DNA from: JAKQIM01 sp964633225
GTDB taxonomy: Bacteria > Chloroflexota > Anaerolineae > Anaerolineales > UBA4823
NCBI GenBank assembly: GCA_964633225.1
Contig: CAZWFQ010000011.1
Span: forward strand, 1-64,000
Length of the DNA: 64,000 nt
Reading direction: 5' to 3'
Positions 51,715-59,629 of this stretch are shown piece after piece. The first letter of the stretch is position 1; each line of letters begins with the position of its first letter. A program made the position numbers and the translations under genes. A model generated the notes under the pieces. That model searched no databases. It saw nothing but the letters and a program-made list of their open reading frames with translations, and had not been told where the DNA came from.

Positions 51715-52395
51715 ATGCCCATCCCTGAAAGCTGGCTGCCCGTTTTGGGCGCTGAACAAGATAAACCATATTATCAAGCGCTGTACCGTTTTGTCGGCGA
51801 AGAGCGGCGCAAATATACCATCTACCCTCCTGGACCAGATGTCTTCAACGCCTTGCGGTATACGCCCTATGACGATGTGCGGGTGATGATCATTGGCCAG
51901 GACCCGTATCACGAACCGGGGCAGGCGCATGGATTGGCCTTTTCGGTGCAGCCTGGTGTACCGCCGCCGCCTTCGTTGGTCAATATCTATAAAGAGCTGC
52001 ATGCTGACGTGGGCTTTCGTATTCCCCGGCATGGCTGCCTGATCCCTTGGGCTGAACAGGGTGTGCTGCTGCTCAATGCCGTTCTGACGGTGCCGGCGCA
52101 CCAGGCCAACGCCCACCAGGGCAAAGGCTGGGAGACCTTCACCGATACCGTGCTGCAGGCAGTCAATCAAAAGAAAACCCGGGTCGTCTTCTTGCTGTGG
52201 GGCGCCTATGCCCAACGTAAGGCCGAGTTGATTGATATCACCCGTCACACGGTATTAAAGGCTCCCCATCCTTCGCCGCTCTCTGCAAGCCGCGGCTTCT
52301 TTGGCTGCCGGCATTTCTCCAAGACCAACCTGGCCTTGCAGTCTGCTGGCCTGCAGCCGGTAGATTGGCAGCTGCCTGATCAGTGGGCAGGGTGA
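51715..52395 (+). CDS. ung: Uracil-DNA glycosylase, family 1
   Basis: The product has 226 residues, the normal length for Ung. The water-activating motif GQDPYHEPGQAHGLAFSV starts near residue 61 (Asp 63) and the DNA-intercalation motif HPSPLSA lies near residue 183; LLLNAVLTV supplies the uracil-pocket strand. It removes uracil from DNA in base-excision repair. It appears to be a single gene between the FG-GAP gene and the structured RNA region, with the start ATG following TTGACGATACC, which lacks a good ribosome site. Confidence 0.96.
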   Translation: MPIPESWLPVLGAEQDKPYYQALYRFVGEERRKYTIYPPGPDVFNALRYTPYDDVRVMIIGQDPYHEPGQAHGLAFSVQPGVPPPPSLVNIYKELHADVGFRIPRHGCLIPWAEQGVLLLNAVLTVPAHQANAHQGKGWETFTDTVLQAVNQKKTRVVFLLWGAYAQRKAELIDITRHTVLKAPHPSPLSASRGFFGCRHFSKTNLALQSAGLQPVDWQLPDQWAG

Positions 52396-52425
52396 TAGCT
52401 GAGAAAAGGCTTATTATTATGAAGC

Positions 52426-52454
52426 TAGACAAATCAAAACCTGCGCGGTATAAT
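52426..52454 (+). promoter_or_regulatory. Strong promoter of the structured RNA / rpsU
   Basis: TAGACA (52426-52431), 17 bases and TATAAT (52449-52454) form a near-consensus promoter. The expected start is at or near G52461, immediately at the base of the RNA's closing stem. Confidence 0.82.
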
Positions 52455-52460
52455 CTTTGC

Positions 52461-52606
52461 GCTATTCACGGGTCTGCGGTTGCTGTTTTGGTTTTGGACG
52501 GTATCCATGTGAACCTTTAGGTTATCACCTGTCCCAAAAGGAAAACACCTGAGCCTTTGCTCTGCGGCTCGGCTGTGCCCGTGAATGCCAGCCGGGCTAT
52601 TTTTTT
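52461..52606 (+). ncRNA. Highly structured RNA with terminator (6S-RNA-like, or rpsU leader)
   Basis: A closing stem pairs 52464-52472 (ATTCACGGG) with 52578-52586 (CCCGTGAAT), extended by G-U pairs. Inside, 52481-52500 can pair with about 52530-52547 through UGUUUU/AAAACA, UUUUGG/CCAAAA and a G-rich block, capped by GUGAACC...GGUUAUCAC. The 3' side of the internal bubble has its own hairpin, GAGCC/GGCUC (52551-52571). A long rod with a central bubble and a 3'-side hairpin is the 6S RNA plan. GCTCGGCTG...CAGCCGGGC plus a T-run (52567-52605) is a terminator that excludes the closing stem, so an rpsU attenuator is the alternative. Pairings were made by eye. Confidence 0.55.
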
Positions 52607-52663
52607 AATAGTGGACCCTTCGCCACCCCGGTCATAGTTTGCAAAAAGAAGGAGGTGATTGGT

Positions 52664-52861
52664 TTGACTACGGTAAATTTACGCCCGAATGAGTCGCAGG
52701 ATCAGCTGCTCAAACGCTTCCGCAAAAAGGTTGCCAAGAGTGGTGTTTTGTCCACCGTGCGCCGGAAGCGCTGGTTTGTCTCTAAGAGTGAGCTACGCCG
52801 CATCCAGAAGAAAAAAGCAATTCGCCGCATTAAGCGCAAAACGCGCCCTGATATGGAGTAA
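52664..52861 (+). CDS. rpsU: 30S ribosomal protein S21
   Basis: The product has 65 residues. AGGAGG ends eight bases before a TTG, which gives the start M-T-T-V-N-L; an upstream GTG lies inside the ribosome site and is rejected. The sequence VNLRPNESQDQLLKRFRKKV and the very basic C-terminus (KKKAIRRIKRKTRP) are typical of S21, which binds the 30S platform near the anti-Shine-Dalgarno region. It is followed by infA after 41 bases, so both translation proteins probably share the upstream promoter. Confidence 0.93.
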   Translation: MTTVNLRPNESQDQLLKRFRKKVAKSGVLSTVRRKRWFVSKSELRRIQKKKAIRRIKRKTRPDME

Positions 52862-52902
52862 TCTCCTTTTGGGGACTGCGGTTTGTTAGTTCGGAGGTTG
52901 GT

Positions 52903-53160
52903 ATGCCGAAAGATGATGATAAGATCGTTGTAGAGGGCGTGGTCGTTGAGGCTTTGCCCGGGACCCAATTTAGAGTGCGGTTAGAGACCGGACATGAGGT
53001 ATTAGCTTACCTATCAGGCAAGATGCGCAAGTACTACATCCGCATCCTGTTGGGTGATAACGTGCGTGTTGAGATGTCACCCTATGACCTGACCCGCGGC
53101 CGGATCGTCTACCGTCACAAAAAGGCCCACGGCGATTTTCCCGAAGAAAATTTCAGCTAA
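52903..53160 (+). CDS. infA: Translation initiation factor IF-1
   Basis: The product has 85 residues forming one S1/OB-fold domain: VVEGVVVEALPGTQFRVRLE, then LAYLSGKMRKYYIRILLGDNVRVEMSPYDLTRGRI (region 44-78), the standard IF-1 signature. It binds the ribosomal A site during initiation. GGAGG six bases before the ATG gives strong translation. The C-terminal extension (HKKAHGDFPEENFS) is slightly longer than usual. A terminator follows at 53195. Confidence 0.96.
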   Translation: MPKDDDKIVVEGVVVEALPGTQFRVRLETGHEVLAYLSGKMRKYYIRILLGDNVRVEMSPYDLTRGRIVYRHKKAHGDFPEENFS

Positions 53161-53194
53161 ACGATCAATCCGAGCTAACTGAAATATTCATCCC

Positions 53195-53232
53195 ACATGC
53201 GCACGGGCTTCTGCTTGTGCGCATGTTCTTTT
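53195..53232 (+). terminator. Intrinsic terminator after infA
   Basis: A 10-bp stem (53195-53204 with 53217-53226, ACATGCGCAC against its complement), a 12-base loop and TCTTTT downstream. It ends the rpsU-infA transcript. Confidence 0.8.
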
Positions 53233-53289
53233 AAGGGTACAATCGGTTGCGCCTCAAGCTAAATCTTCCCGTCGCGGAAACAATGCTTT

Positions 53290-54543
53290 ATGGATTCTCG
53301 TACCAGGCCTTATGGCTTGATCAATCGCAATTTATTTTTCTTTATGCTGGCAATGATGTTGGCAAACGTTGGCAGCAGTATGTACGCTCCCTTGTTACCG
53401 TTATATCTAAAAGATATGGGCGCCAACGTGGCTCAGATTGGCTTGTATTTCACCCTGGCACAGTTTGTCCCCTTGCTGTTGCAGGTGATGGGCGGCTGGG
53501 TCTCTGATTCCATTGGGCGACTGCGCGGTGTGGTCTTGGGCAGCGTAGCCGGCAACCTGGGGTTCATTGGTTTTTTGTTGGCGCCTACCTGGCAGTGGAT
53601 GCTGATCGGTGAGTTTTTTCATGCCCTGAATTATTCGTTGGTCGGACCCAGTTATGCCGCCTACGTGGCCGATCAATCGTCTGATCGCCAGCGAGGGCGC
53701 ACATTTGGCTTTACTGAGATGTTGGTGGTGTTGGTTGGTGTGATTGGGCCGCCTCTTGGCGGTTGGCTGGCGCAGCGCTTTGGTTTTCGCCTGATGCTCC
53801 TTGTGGCATGGACTTTCTATTTCCTGGCGACGATCATCCGCATGGTTATGTCGCACCGGGCATGGACGAGCGGTAAGCTGCCTGCAAAGCCGCTGCACCT
53901 GGCGGATCTGTGGGCCAACGTGAAGACCCTGAACAGGGTGATGTTAGCCGGAGGGCTGATCATCTGGCTGATCGGTGTTTACAGCTTGTTTGAGATTTCT
54001 AATTCCATGTCCACCAGCCTGATGCCGCTTTTTACCGAGGAGATCGGCGGAATGAATTTCCAACAGATCGGTTTGTTGGGGGCTATTTTTGGGCTGAGTA
54101 CCATGGTGGGCAATTTGCCTGGCGGTTGGTTGGCTGATAAGCGCGGTGAGCGGATTGGGATTGCATTGGGCTTGCTGCTGCAAGCCGCTGGCCTGGTCGG
54201 TTTTGTGCAAGCCGGGAGCTTTGGGGGCTATGCCTTGGGTTGGGTCTTGTTTGGTATGGGAGGGGGGATGATGTCTCCGGCTTTTGACACCTTGATCAGC
54301 CGGGCGGTGCCTGCAGGGCTGCGTGGTACAGCTTATGGCATGTTCAATGCCACGGTTGGGATGGCGGCTATGCCAGCCCCGGCGATCAACGCCCAACTCT
54401 GGCAGCGCATCAACCCACGCCTCCCGTTCACAATGGGCGTCTTGGCCTCGCTGCTTGGCATTATCCCCGCCTTGGCCAAGCTTAAACGGCCCAGTCCCCT
54501 GCCAACAGAACCGGACCAGTCTGTTCCTCACAATGAACCATAA
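53290..54543 (+). CDS. MFS transporter (DHA1-like, 12 helices)
   Basis: The product has 417 residues with twelve hydrophobic helices in two halves. The loop between helices 2 and 3 reads GGWVSDSIGRLRG, the MFS motif A, and its second-half counterpart is GGWLADKRGERIG. A long central cytoplasmic loop (about 190-210) separates the halves. The substrate cannot be inferred; drug or metabolite efflux is typical for this layout. The ribosome site before the chosen ATG is weak. It overlaps the first HAD gene by 11 bases and so heads a five-gene plus-strand operon ending at 58030. Confidence 0.88.
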   Translation: MDSRTRPYGLINRNLFFFMLAMMLANVGSSMYAPLLPLYLKDMGANVAQIGLYFTLAQFVPLLLQVMGGWVSDSIGRLRGVVLGSVAGNLGFIGFLLAPTWQWMLIGEFFHALNYSLVGPSYAAYVADQSSDRQRGRTFGFTEMLVVLVGVIGPPLGGWLAQRFGFRLMLLVAWTFYFLATIIRMVMSHRAWTSGKLPAKPLHLADLWANVKTLNRVMLAGGLIIWLIGVYSLFEISNSMSTSLMPLFTEEIGGMNFQQIGLLGAIFGLSTMVGNLPGGWLADKRGERIGIALGLLLQAAGLVGFVQAGSFGGYALGWVLFGMGGGMMSPAFDTLISRAVPAGLRGTAYGMFNATVGMAAMPAPAINAQLWQRINPRLPFTMGVLASLLGIIPALAKLKRPSPLPTEPDQSVPHNEP

Positions 54544-55162
54544 GCCAAGTCCCATCATCCGAGCCATCATCTTTGACCTGGGTGGGGTTCTGCTGCGCAC
54601 ACCCGATTTCAGCCCCCGCGAACGCCTGGCTGCCAGCCTGGGGTATACGCGCCTGGAACTGGAAACGCTGTTTTTTGGAGGGCAGTCGGGCACGGCGGCC
54701 CAGCTTGGCGAGATCAGCACCCAACAACACTGGGAATTTATCCGCCAGACCCTGGGCCTCACTCAGTCAGGCTTTGAGCTTTTCCTGGAGCAGTTTTGGG
54801 GCCAGGATGAGATGGATTATGCCCTGGTAGACGTCATCCGCAGCCTGCGCCCGCGCTGCCGCACCGCCCTGTTGAGCAACAACTTCTCGGATCTGCGCTG
54901 CTGGTTGGTGGAGAAATGGGCTGTCGCCGATGCTTTTGACGAGCTGATCATTTCTTCTGAGGTGGGCATCCTGAAGCCCGATCTGCTCATCTACCAGTTA
55001 ACATTGTCGCGCCTGGGTGTCCAGGCCTGTGAAGCGGTATTCGTGGATGACTTTTTGCATAATGTTGAGGCGGCGCAGGCCTTGGGTATGCACGCTGTAC
55101 ACTTCCGGAATTCAGACCAGGCGCTCACTGAGTTGGGTGCATTGTTGGGAGGACTTGCATGA
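54533..55162 (+). CDS. HAD-superfamily hydrolase-like protein 1
   Basis: The product has 209 residues from MNHKPSP; longer in-frame forms lie within the MFS gene. Motif I is IIFDLGGVLL, where the second Asp of the D-x-D signature is Gly; motif II is ALLSNNFSD, motif III has Lys in ILKPDLLIY, and motif IV is AVFVDDFLHN. Loss of the second Asp occurs in a known HAD branch (YihX-like and epoxide-hydrolase N-domain relatives) and makes full phosphatase activity uncertain. Its start overlaps the MFS gene and its stop overlaps its paralogue. Confidence 0.85.
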   Translation: MNHKPSPIIRAIIFDLGGVLLRTPDFSPRERLAASLGYTRLELETLFFGGQSGTAAQLGEISTQQHWEFIRQTLGLTQSGFELFLEQFWGQDEMDYALVDVIRSLRPRCRTALLSNNFSDLRCWLVEKWAVADAFDELIISSEVGILKPDLLIYQLTLSRLGVQACEAVFVDDFLHNVEAAQALGMHAVHFRNSDQALTELGALLGGLA

Positions 55163-55773
55163 ATGGATCGATCCGAACCCTTATCTTTGATGCGGGCGGT
55201 GTGCTGTTCGGCATGGGTGATCTCTCCATCCGCCAACGGCTTGCAGAGCGCATTGGTGTGCCATTAGCGCGAATTGATGACCTGGTCTTTGCCAGCCCCT
55301 CGGCCCGGCGGGCCACGGTCGGCGAGCTGACCGTTGACCAACATTGGCAGCAGGTGATGGCGGCCCTGGGTCTGCCGCTTGAAATGCTGCCGGATTTCTT
55401 GGCGCAGTTCTGGTCGGCCGATGTGTTGAATATCCAGTTAGTAGACTTGATCCGCTCTCTGCGGGAGCGTTACAAGATCGGCCTGCTCAGCAATGCCTGG
55501 AGCAATATGCGCCAGGTCTTGGATGAGCGTTTCCACGTGGTTGATCTGTTTGACGAGTTGATTATTTCTGCCGAGGTGGAGTTGGCTAAGCCCGACCCGC
55601 GCATCTATCGCCTGGCTGTGCAGCGCTTGAATGTCCAGCCTTCTGAAGCGGTCTTCATTGACGATGTGTTGAAAAATGTCGAGGCCGCCCGTCAAGAAGG
55701 GCTGCATGCCATCCAGTACCTCGACTTCGAACAAATGTTGGCTGAGTTGAATCCTTTGCTGGGAACACCATGA
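55159..55773 (+). CDS. HAD-superfamily hydrolase-like protein 2
   Basis: The product has 204 residues. It is a clear paralogue of the preceding gene: motif I LIFDAGGVLF (second Asp again Gly), IGLLSNAWSN, LAKPDPRIYRL and AVFIDDVLKNVEAA line up throughout. The ATG overlaps the previous stop (ATGA) and the next start overlaps its stop, so the pair arose by tandem duplication and is made in equal amounts. Substrates are unknown; a small phosphorylated metabolite is the default expectation. Confidence 0.85.
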   Translation: MNGSIRTLIFDAGGVLFGMGDLSIRQRLAERIGVPLARIDDLVFASPSARRATVGELTVDQHWQQVMAALGLPLEMLPDFLAQFWSADVLNIQLVDLIRSLRERYKIGLLSNAWSNMRQVLDERFHVVDLFDELIISAEVELAKPDPRIYRLAVQRLNVQPSEAVFIDDVLKNVEAARQEGLHAIQYLDFEQMLAELNPLLGTP

Positions 55774-56615
55774 TCCCGCTTGTGCTTTCACATTACCAGG
55801 CCTCAGCGCTGATTCAGGCCCGCCGGCAGGGGCTGGCCCAGGGGCAGGTCTCGCTCGATCTGGAGTTGAGTCTCAGCACGGTGCTGCTGGATGACAGCGG
55901 CATTTTGCTACCAGACGGCCAACGCCTGGATTGGGAGTCTGTGCAGGCGATCCAAGACACTGAGAGCAGCGTTTTTGTTATCCAGGCCAACCAGGCGCAG
56001 GCAGTGCACTTTTTCTCGGAAGATACCGGGCGCGCCTACAGTTTGTATCCCACCCGCAGCGCTCCTACTATGCTCATCTCTGGCCTGCCCATGCACCGCA
56101 TCAAAGACACCAATCCGCATTTGGATACGCTGGAGAAGGTGCGCTCGGTCAAGCCGCTGGTGGGACAGGTGTTGGATACCGCCACCGGCCTGGGCTATAC
56201 AGCCATCGAAGCCGCCAAAACCGCTGCCCACGTCACCACCATCGAGCTGGACCCTACTGCATTAGAAGTGGCGCGCCGGAATCCCTGGTCGCAGGCGCTG
56301 TTTGACAACCCCAAGATCACCCAGCGTATCGGCGACAGCTTCGATGTGGCTGAGACCTTGCCCGATGCCGCCTTCACGCGCATCCTCCATGATCCACCCG
56401 TGATGAGCCTGGCGGGGCATCTATATTCAGGCGAATTCTACCGTGAACTGTACCGCTTGCTGCGCAATAATGGCAAGCTGTTTCATTATATTGGCGACCC
56501 GGATAGCAAATCGGGACGCAGTGTCACGGCGGGCGTGCTGCGCCGCCTGGAGCAGGCTGGTTTCCGCCAGGTGCAGCGCGCCCCGCGCGCCTTTGGCGTG
56601 GTGGCGGTCAAATGA
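55770..56615 (+). CDS. SAM-dependent methyltransferase-like protein
   Basis: The product has 281 residues. The C-terminal half (about 125-280) is a class I methyltransferase fold: VLDTATGLGYTAIEAAK (SAM loop, about residue 130), TIELDPTALEVARRN and FTRILHDPPVMSLAGHLYS, where the D-P-P resembles the N/D-P-P-Y catalytic strand. The N-terminal 120 residues form a separate, unassigned domain with SLYPTRSAPTMLISGLPMHR. Its target is unknown. It overlaps both neighbours by 4 bases. Confidence 0.83.
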   Translation: MIPLVLSHYQASALIQARRQGLAQGQVSLDLELSLSTVLLDDSGILLPDGQRLDWESVQAIQDTESSVFVIQANQAQAVHFFSEDTGRAYSLYPTRSAPTMLISGLPMHRIKDTNPHLDTLEKVRSVKPLVGQVLDTATGLGYTAIEAAKTAAHVTTIELDPTALEVARRNPWSQALFDNPKITQRIGDSFDVAETLPDAAFTRILHDPPVMSLAGHLYSGEFYRELYRLLRNNGKLFHYIGDPDSKSGRSVTAGVLRRLEQAGFRQVQRAPRAFGVVAVK

Positions 56616-58030
56616 ATCTCATTGATTTGACCATCACTGAGGCTGCCGTTTTACTTACCCGGGGTGAGATTTCTCCATTGGAATTGACCCGCGCTCACCT
56701 GGAGCGCATCCAGCAGGTGGATGGGCGGCTCAACAGCTTCATCACTCTCACGCCTGAGCTGGCCCTCCAGCAGGCGCGCCAGGCAGAGGCCGAGATGCTG
56801 GCTGGTACGCGCAAGGGGCCTCTGCACGGCATCCCGCTGGCGCTAAAAGACCTCTTTGAGACGGCTGGCGTGCGCACCACGGCTGGTTCAAGCTTCTGGG
56901 CCGAATACGTGACCGAGACGGATGCGGCGGCCGTGCAGAAGCTGCGCGCAGCGGGGGCCGTGCTGTTGGGCAAGCTGAACATGCACGAGATTGCCCTGGG
57001 CGTTACCAATGAGAACCCGCATTTTGGCGACACTTGTAACCCTCATAATTTGCAGTGTATTTCGGGTGGCTCTTCAGGCGGGGCGGGGGCGGCCCTGGCG
57101 GCTGGCCTGTGCCTGGGGGCTTTGGGCTCTGATACTGGCGGTTCCATCCGTATTCCGGCCTCGTTGTGCGGTGTGGTGGGTCTGAAGCCCACGCGTGGGC
57201 GGGTGAGCTTGCGCGGTGTCATCCCCCTGAGCTGGAATCTGGATCATGCTGGTCCGATGGCGCGCTGTGTCCGTGATGTGGCCTTGCTCTTGCAAGCCAT
57301 TGCCGGTTACGACCCGGAAGATCCCTGGTCAGAAGATGTGCCTGTGGATGATTACCTGGCCCGGCTGGATGACGGTGTGCAGGGCTGGCGGGTGGCCCTG
57401 GCTGGCGATGAATACTTCACCACGTCAGAAATTGTCGATCCAGAGGTGGCGGCGGCTGTGCAGCAAGCGGGGCAGGTTTTTGAGGGGCTTGGCGCTCAGG
57501 TGGAGGTGGTGCATTTTTTGAATGCGCGTGATGCCGCGGCAGCCAACGGCCTGATGACCATGGCCGATGCCGCCGCTTTTCACCGAGAGCGCATGGCCGA
57601 GTCTCCGCAGCAGTTTGGCCCGGATGTGCTTGGGCGCTTGCGGCGCGGGGCATCTTTCACCTCCAGCGAGTACAGCCTGGCGCGCCGCACCCAGGCTGTG
57701 TTGAAACACCAGTTTGTGCAGTTTTTGGACGGACAGGCCGGGGACCGGCCTTATGATCTTCTGCTTACCCCTGCCACCCCCATCACGGCGCCGGGCCGCG
57801 GCTCAGCCGATGCCGCTGAGCGCGCTAACCTGCTCACCCGCTTCACGTCTCCTTTCAACCTCACTGGCCTCCCAGCTCTGGCCATGCCCTGCGGATTAAG
57901 CCGGTCTGGCTTGCCGCTGGGTTTGCAGATCGTCGCCCGCCCTTGGGCCGAGGCCAGGCTGCTGCGCGCCGCCCAGGCCTATGAAAAAGCCAGCCGGGGC
58001 CTGCATGACATGACGGAATTCACGCTTTAA
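56612..58030 (+). CDS. Amidase-signature-family hydrolase (GatA-like)
   Basis: The product has 472 residues. The Ser-cisSer-Lys triad is present: Lys in GIPLALKDLFETAGV (about residue 77), the Gly/Ser-rich GGSSGGAGAALAAGL (about 152-166) and the nucleophile region GSDTGGSIRIP (about 172-182). Members hydrolyse amides or, as GatA, support tRNA-dependent amidation. No gatB or gatC is adjacent, so a free-standing amidase is more likely here. It closes the operon that begins with the MFS transporter. Confidence 0.9.
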   Translation: MNLIDLTITEAAVLLTRGEISPLELTRAHLERIQQVDGRLNSFITLTPELALQQARQAEAEMLAGTRKGPLHGIPLALKDLFETAGVRTTAGSSFWAEYVTETDAAAVQKLRAAGAVLLGKLNMHEIALGVTNENPHFGDTCNPHNLQCISGGSSGGAGAALAAGLCLGALGSDTGGSIRIPASLCGVVGLKPTRGRVSLRGVIPLSWNLDHAGPMARCVRDVALLLQAIAGYDPEDPWSEDVPVDDYLARLDDGVQGWRVALAGDEYFTTSEIVDPEVAAAVQQAGQVFEGLGAQVEVVHFLNARDAAAANGLMTMADAAAFHRERMAESPQQFGPDVLGRLRRGASFTSSEYSLARRTQAVLKHQFVQFLDGQAGDRPYDLLLTPATPITAPGRGSADAAERANLLTRFTSPFNLTGLPALAMPCGLSRSGLPLGLQIVARPWAEARLLRAAQAYEKASRGLHDMTEFTL

Positions 58031-58112
58031 TGTGGAGTTTCTTCGGTTACTTACCCAAATGGAAGCGTGTATAATGTTTTATGTATGATGGAGTATTCCA
58101 ATTGACACAGAG

Positions 58113-58154
58113 GTGGGGCGTTATGAATGGCTTAACGCATTCGTAATGCCCCGC
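58113..58154 (+). other. Long leader hairpin before the oxidoreductase operon
   Basis: A stem of about 17 bp including several G-U pairs (58113-58129 with 58138-58154) has an 8-base loop. It lies 34 bases before the ferredoxin-subunit gene. There is no T-run, so it is not a simple terminator. TATAAT at 58070-58075 could be the -10 box of the leader, although its -35 is poor. Confidence 0.55.
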
Positions 58155-58187
58155 ATTTCATCTATTTGTTTATAAGGATGGTGAGCG

Positions 58188-58454
58188 ATGACAAAAGAGC
58201 AAGTGGCTGTAGAGAAGGTGGATGTGCCTGCAGCTGCCCCCCAGGCTAAGAAAGGCCCGCGCGGCCAGGTGACCATCTTTGCTAACTGGTGCAAGGGCTG
58301 CGGCATTTGCGTGGCTTTTTGCCCCACCGGTGTGTTTACCCTGGATGAAAATGACCACCCGATGGTTACTTACCCTGAAAAGTGCACGGCCTGTCATTGG
58401 TGCGATACACACTGCCCTGATTTTGCCATTGTTGTCAAAAAAATAGAGCCTTGA
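58188..58454 (+). CDS. korD: 2-oxoacid:ferredoxin oxidoreductase, delta (ferredoxin) subunit
   Basis: The product has 88 residues with two Cys-rich [4Fe-4S] motifs, CKGCGICVAFCP (about 36-47) and CTACHWCDTHCP (about 66-77), after a flexible Ala/Pro-rich N-terminus. It passes electrons from the TPP-bound substrate to free ferredoxin. It is the first gene of the four-gene operon, order delta-alpha-beta-gamma. The substrate may be 2-oxoglutarate or a branched or other 2-oxoacid; sequence alone does not settle this. Confidence 0.9.
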   Translation: MTKEQVAVEKVDVPAAAPQAKKGPRGQVTIFANWCKGCGICVAFCPTGVFTLDENDHPMVTYPEKCTACHWCDTHCPDFAIVVKKIEP

Positions 58455-58506
58455 TCTTAAAGCTGTCGTATGTTTGCTCCCATTTCGTCCAAATAAGGAG
58501 GTTACT

Positions 58507-59628
58507 TTGACTGTCAAACTGATGCAAGGCAATGATGCTGTCGGCTGGGGTGCCCTCGCCGCCGGTTGCCGTTTCTATGCAGGTTACCCCATCACGCCGT
58601 CTACTGAAGTGGCAGAGATGCTTTCGCGTGAGTTGCCCAAGTTGGGGGGAAAGTTTATTCAGATGGAAGATGAGATTGCCAGCCTGGCAGCCTGTATCGG
58701 TGCATCGGTTGGCGGGCTGAAATCGATGACTGCCACCAGCGGACCTGGTTTCTCGCTGATGCAAGAACATATTGGTTATGCTGCCATGACCGAAATCCCT
58801 TGTGTGGTCGTGAATGTACAGCGCCTGGGGCCCAGCACGGGCCAGCCTACCAGTGCTTCTCAGGGCGACGTGATGCAAACCCGCTGGGGTACGCATGGCG
58901 ACCATCCCATCATCGTCCTCTGCCCCACCTCGGTCAGCCAGTCTTTTGACCTGGCCGTCAAAGCGTTCAATTTTTCCGAGAAATACCGCACCCCGGTCAT
59001 CTTACTGCTGGACGAGGTGATTGGGCATATGCGTGAGAAGTTCGACATGCCCGATTTTGATTCGATTGAGCGCGTGGACCGGATTGCCACGGATGTGCCG
59101 CCAGAATGGTATAAGCCCTACGGCGATTCCCTCAGCGACGTGCCGCCGATGGCCAATTTCGGCGATGGCTATCGCTATCACATCACTGGCCTCTTCCATG
59201 ATCCGCATGGGTACCCCACCCAACGCCTGGATGAGATCGACCCCTGGATCAAGCGCGTTCACCGTAAGATCGAACGCAACCTGCACGATATTGTTTTGTA
59301 TGAAGAAGATTGGGACCAAACGAATAAGACGGTTGTGGTCTCTTACGGCGCTTCGGCGCGCAGTGCTCGCCATGCGGTCAAGCTGGCGCGCCAGCACCAT
59401 CTGAAGGTTGGCGAGATCACCCTGCTCACCATCTGGCCCTTTGCTGAAGAATTGATTGCCCGCATGGCCCGTACTGCCCGGCGTATCATTGTGCCCGAGA
59501 TGAACCTGGGGCAATTGGCACTGGAAGTGGAACGCGTGGCGGGGCGCAGCAAAGTGGTGCGCGTAAACCGCGCCAATGGTGAAATGGTTACCCCACAAGA
59601 GATCCTGGAAGCGATCGAGGGCAGGTAA
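58507..59628 (+). CDS. korA: 2-oxoacid:ferredoxin oxidoreductase, alpha subunit
   Basis: The product has 373 residues starting at TTG (M-T-V-K-L); AAGGAGG at 58495-58501 is well placed for it and there is no ATG at a better distance. Features are CRFYAGYPITPSTEVAEML, QMEDEIASLAACIGAS and TATSGPGFSLMQEHIG, the pyrimidine-binding domain typical of KorA/VorB, and a transketolase-C-like domain from about 255. It forms the active site together with the beta subunit. Confidence 0.93.
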   Translation: MTVKLMQGNDAVGWGALAAGCRFYAGYPITPSTEVAEMLSRELPKLGGKFIQMEDEIASLAACIGASVGGLKSMTATSGPGFSLMQEHIGYAAMTEIPCVVVNVQRLGPSTGQPTSASQGDVMQTRWGTHGDHPIIVLCPTSVSQSFDLAVKAFNFSEKYRTPVILLLDEVIGHMREKFDMPDFDSIERVDRIATDVPPEWYKPYGDSLSDVPPMANFGDGYRYHITGLFHDPHGYPTQRLDEIDPWIKRVHRKIERNLHDIVLYEEDWDQTNKTVVVSYGASARSARHAVKLARQHHLKVGEITLLTIWPFAEELIARMARTARRIIVPEMNLGQLALEVERVAGRSKVVRVNRANGEMVTPQEILEAIEGR

Positions 59629-59629
59629 T

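Noticed and set aside
52461..52606. Signal recognition particle RNA or tmRNA as identity of the structured RNA
   Set aside because: The SRP GGAA-type tetraloop region with its conserved asymmetric loop is absent, and there is no tRNA-like end or tag reading frame.
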